A stretch of 5,495 nucleotides of DNA, taken from NCBI GenBank assembly GCA_031279735.1, contig JAITHX010000082.1:1-5495 (forward strand), in the 5' to 3' direction. Made by a program: the position numbers and the translations under genes. Shown here one piece after another: positions 5,352 through 5,495 of the stretch. Under the pieces are notes generated by a model that worked only from the letters and a program-made list of their open reading frames with translations, ran no database searches and was not told the DNA's origin. Numbering within the stretch: position 1 is the first letter of the stretch; each line of letters opens with the position of its first letter. The DNA comes from Prevotellaceae bacterium (lineage in GTDB: Bacteria > Bacteroidota > Bacteroidia > Bacteroidales > UBA932).

Positions 5352-5420
5352 TACCCTATACCCCATACCCCATACCCCATACCCTATAATACCCCATACC
5401 CTATAATACCCTATACCCCA
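5352..5420 (-). repeat. Inverted heptamer array, 9 units (TACCCYA on the plus strand)
   Basis: Nine units of TACCCTA or TACCCCA read on the plus strand, which is the complement of the left array's unit. Two three-base insertions (TAA) follow the units ending at 5386 and 5403, making 10-mers TACCCTATAA. Together with 5197-5301 this forms an inverted pair around a 50-base spacer, so the transcript or single strand could fold into a long stem. The TAG stop of the gene fragment at the right edge lies inside the array (5411-5413). Confidence 0.93.
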
Positions 5421-5494
5421 TAAACCAGGAAGTCCTTCAAATGCATCTGCATGATGCCGCTGCGGGAGCCGGAGTCGTATTCGTCCATAGTCAC
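5411..5494 (-). CDS. C-terminal fragment of an unidentified protein, cut by the window edge
   Basis: Read on the minus strand from 5494, 27 codons are open and end at TAG (5413-5411). The fragment contains MDEYDSGSRSGIMQM followed by HLKDFLV, then YGV and stop. The composition looks like real protein, unlike the Arg-rich alternative phase. I do not recognise the family. The last three residues and the stop are encoded by the heptamer repeat, so the ancestral end may have been just after FLV, where the sequence reads GTT TA. A plus-strand frame starting at ATG 5441 is also open to the window edge and cannot be wholly excluded, although it looks like the shadow of this one. Confidence 0.5.
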   Translation of the reverse strand: MTMDEYDSGSRSGIMQMHLKDFLVYGV

Positions 5495-5495
5495 C

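Larger units (their letters stand above)
4677..5410. other. Intergenic region without a credible gene, filled by repeats
   Basis: About 730 bases separate dusB from the gene fragment at the right edge. Open frames of 60-130 codons exist on both strands between 4768 and 5380, but they are by-products of repeat sequence: they overlap each other in several phases and translate to low-complexity strings such as PYPIPHTLYPI. The promoter at 4695-4702 and the repeats listed separately account for most of the stretch. I recognise nothing in 4703-4753, 4782-4871 or 5110-5196: no tRNA or riboswitch pattern and no conserved protein. Confidence 0.8.

Noticed and set aside
5127..5380. Pro/Tyr/Ile-rich repeat proteins (PYPIPHTLYPI pattern)
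   Set aside because: A 7-base tandem repeat without stops gives a seven-residue periodic peptide in every frame. Two frames show the same pattern and neither has a non-repetitive domain.
5197..5420. CRISPR array
   Set aside because: The unit is 7 bases with no unique spacers between units, the orientation flips in the middle, and no cas gene is present.
5441..5495. Plus-strand gene start at ATG 5441 with an AGGAAG eight bases upstream
   Set aside because: Only 18 codons are visible. Bacteroidota rarely depend on such a ribosome site, and the opposite strand over the same bases gives a more protein-like sequence.

Overview
The window looks like a chromosomal piece of a Bacteroidota bacterium, probably Bacteroidales. 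The evidence is an exact -7 promoter box of the Bacteroidota type (TAnnTTTG) in front of the first gene, a YbeY whose zinc motif reads HxxLHLCGYxDKT, and a secreted family 2 glycoside hydrolase of the Bacteroides type. The lineage comes from motif recall, not from a database search.

Gene block (about 119-4676, all on the minus strand, so read from right to left). Five tightly packed genes run in the order dusB (tRNA-dihydrouridine synthase), rpiB (ribose-5-phosphate isomerase B), ybeY (rRNA-maturation endoribonuclease), an ECF-type sigma factor, and a secreted GH2 beta-galactosidase-like enzyme. The joints are a 3-nt gap (dusB/rpiB), a 4-nt ATGA overlap (rpiB/ybeY), a 28-nt overlap (ybeY/sigma) and a 42-nt AT-rich gap (sigma/GH2). 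One transcript from the promoter at 4695-4702 could carry at least the first four. The genes are not one pathway: three are housekeeping (tRNA modification, pentose phosphate pathway, ribosome maturation), one is a regulator without a visible anti-sigma partner, and one is a polysaccharide-degrading enzyme. A hairpin with a T-run at 40-61 can serve as the terminator behind the GH2 gene.

Repeat-rich intergenic region (4677-5410). After the short dusB leader and promoter this stretch has no credible gene, but it is highly structured. (a) 4754-5109 is a 356-bp segment bounded by near-perfect 28/29-nt inverted repeats, like a small non-autonomous transposable element (MITE) or an IS remnant. (b) Inside it, 4872-5073 is a second, long imperfect inverted repeat of GC-rich 'GCGCAAGG/CGCAGAGG' words, with a 15-nt hairpin (CACCGC-AAC-GCGGTG) at each end; a partial copy of the same repeat opens the window at 1-66. 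(c) 5197-5420 holds two heptamer arrays facing each other: 15 units of GTATRGG, a 50-nt spacer, and 9 units of the complement.

Right edge (5411-5494). A short open frame on the minus strand looks like the C-terminal end of a further protein, whose stop codon lies inside the heptamer array. The GH2 gene at the other end of the window also takes its TAG stop from the same heptamer sequence, next to the same GCCGGATGG word. The gene block itself is ordinary. The modular repeats abutting and terminating genes are the most noteworthy content. I see no convincing new defence, CRISPR or mobile-gene system here.
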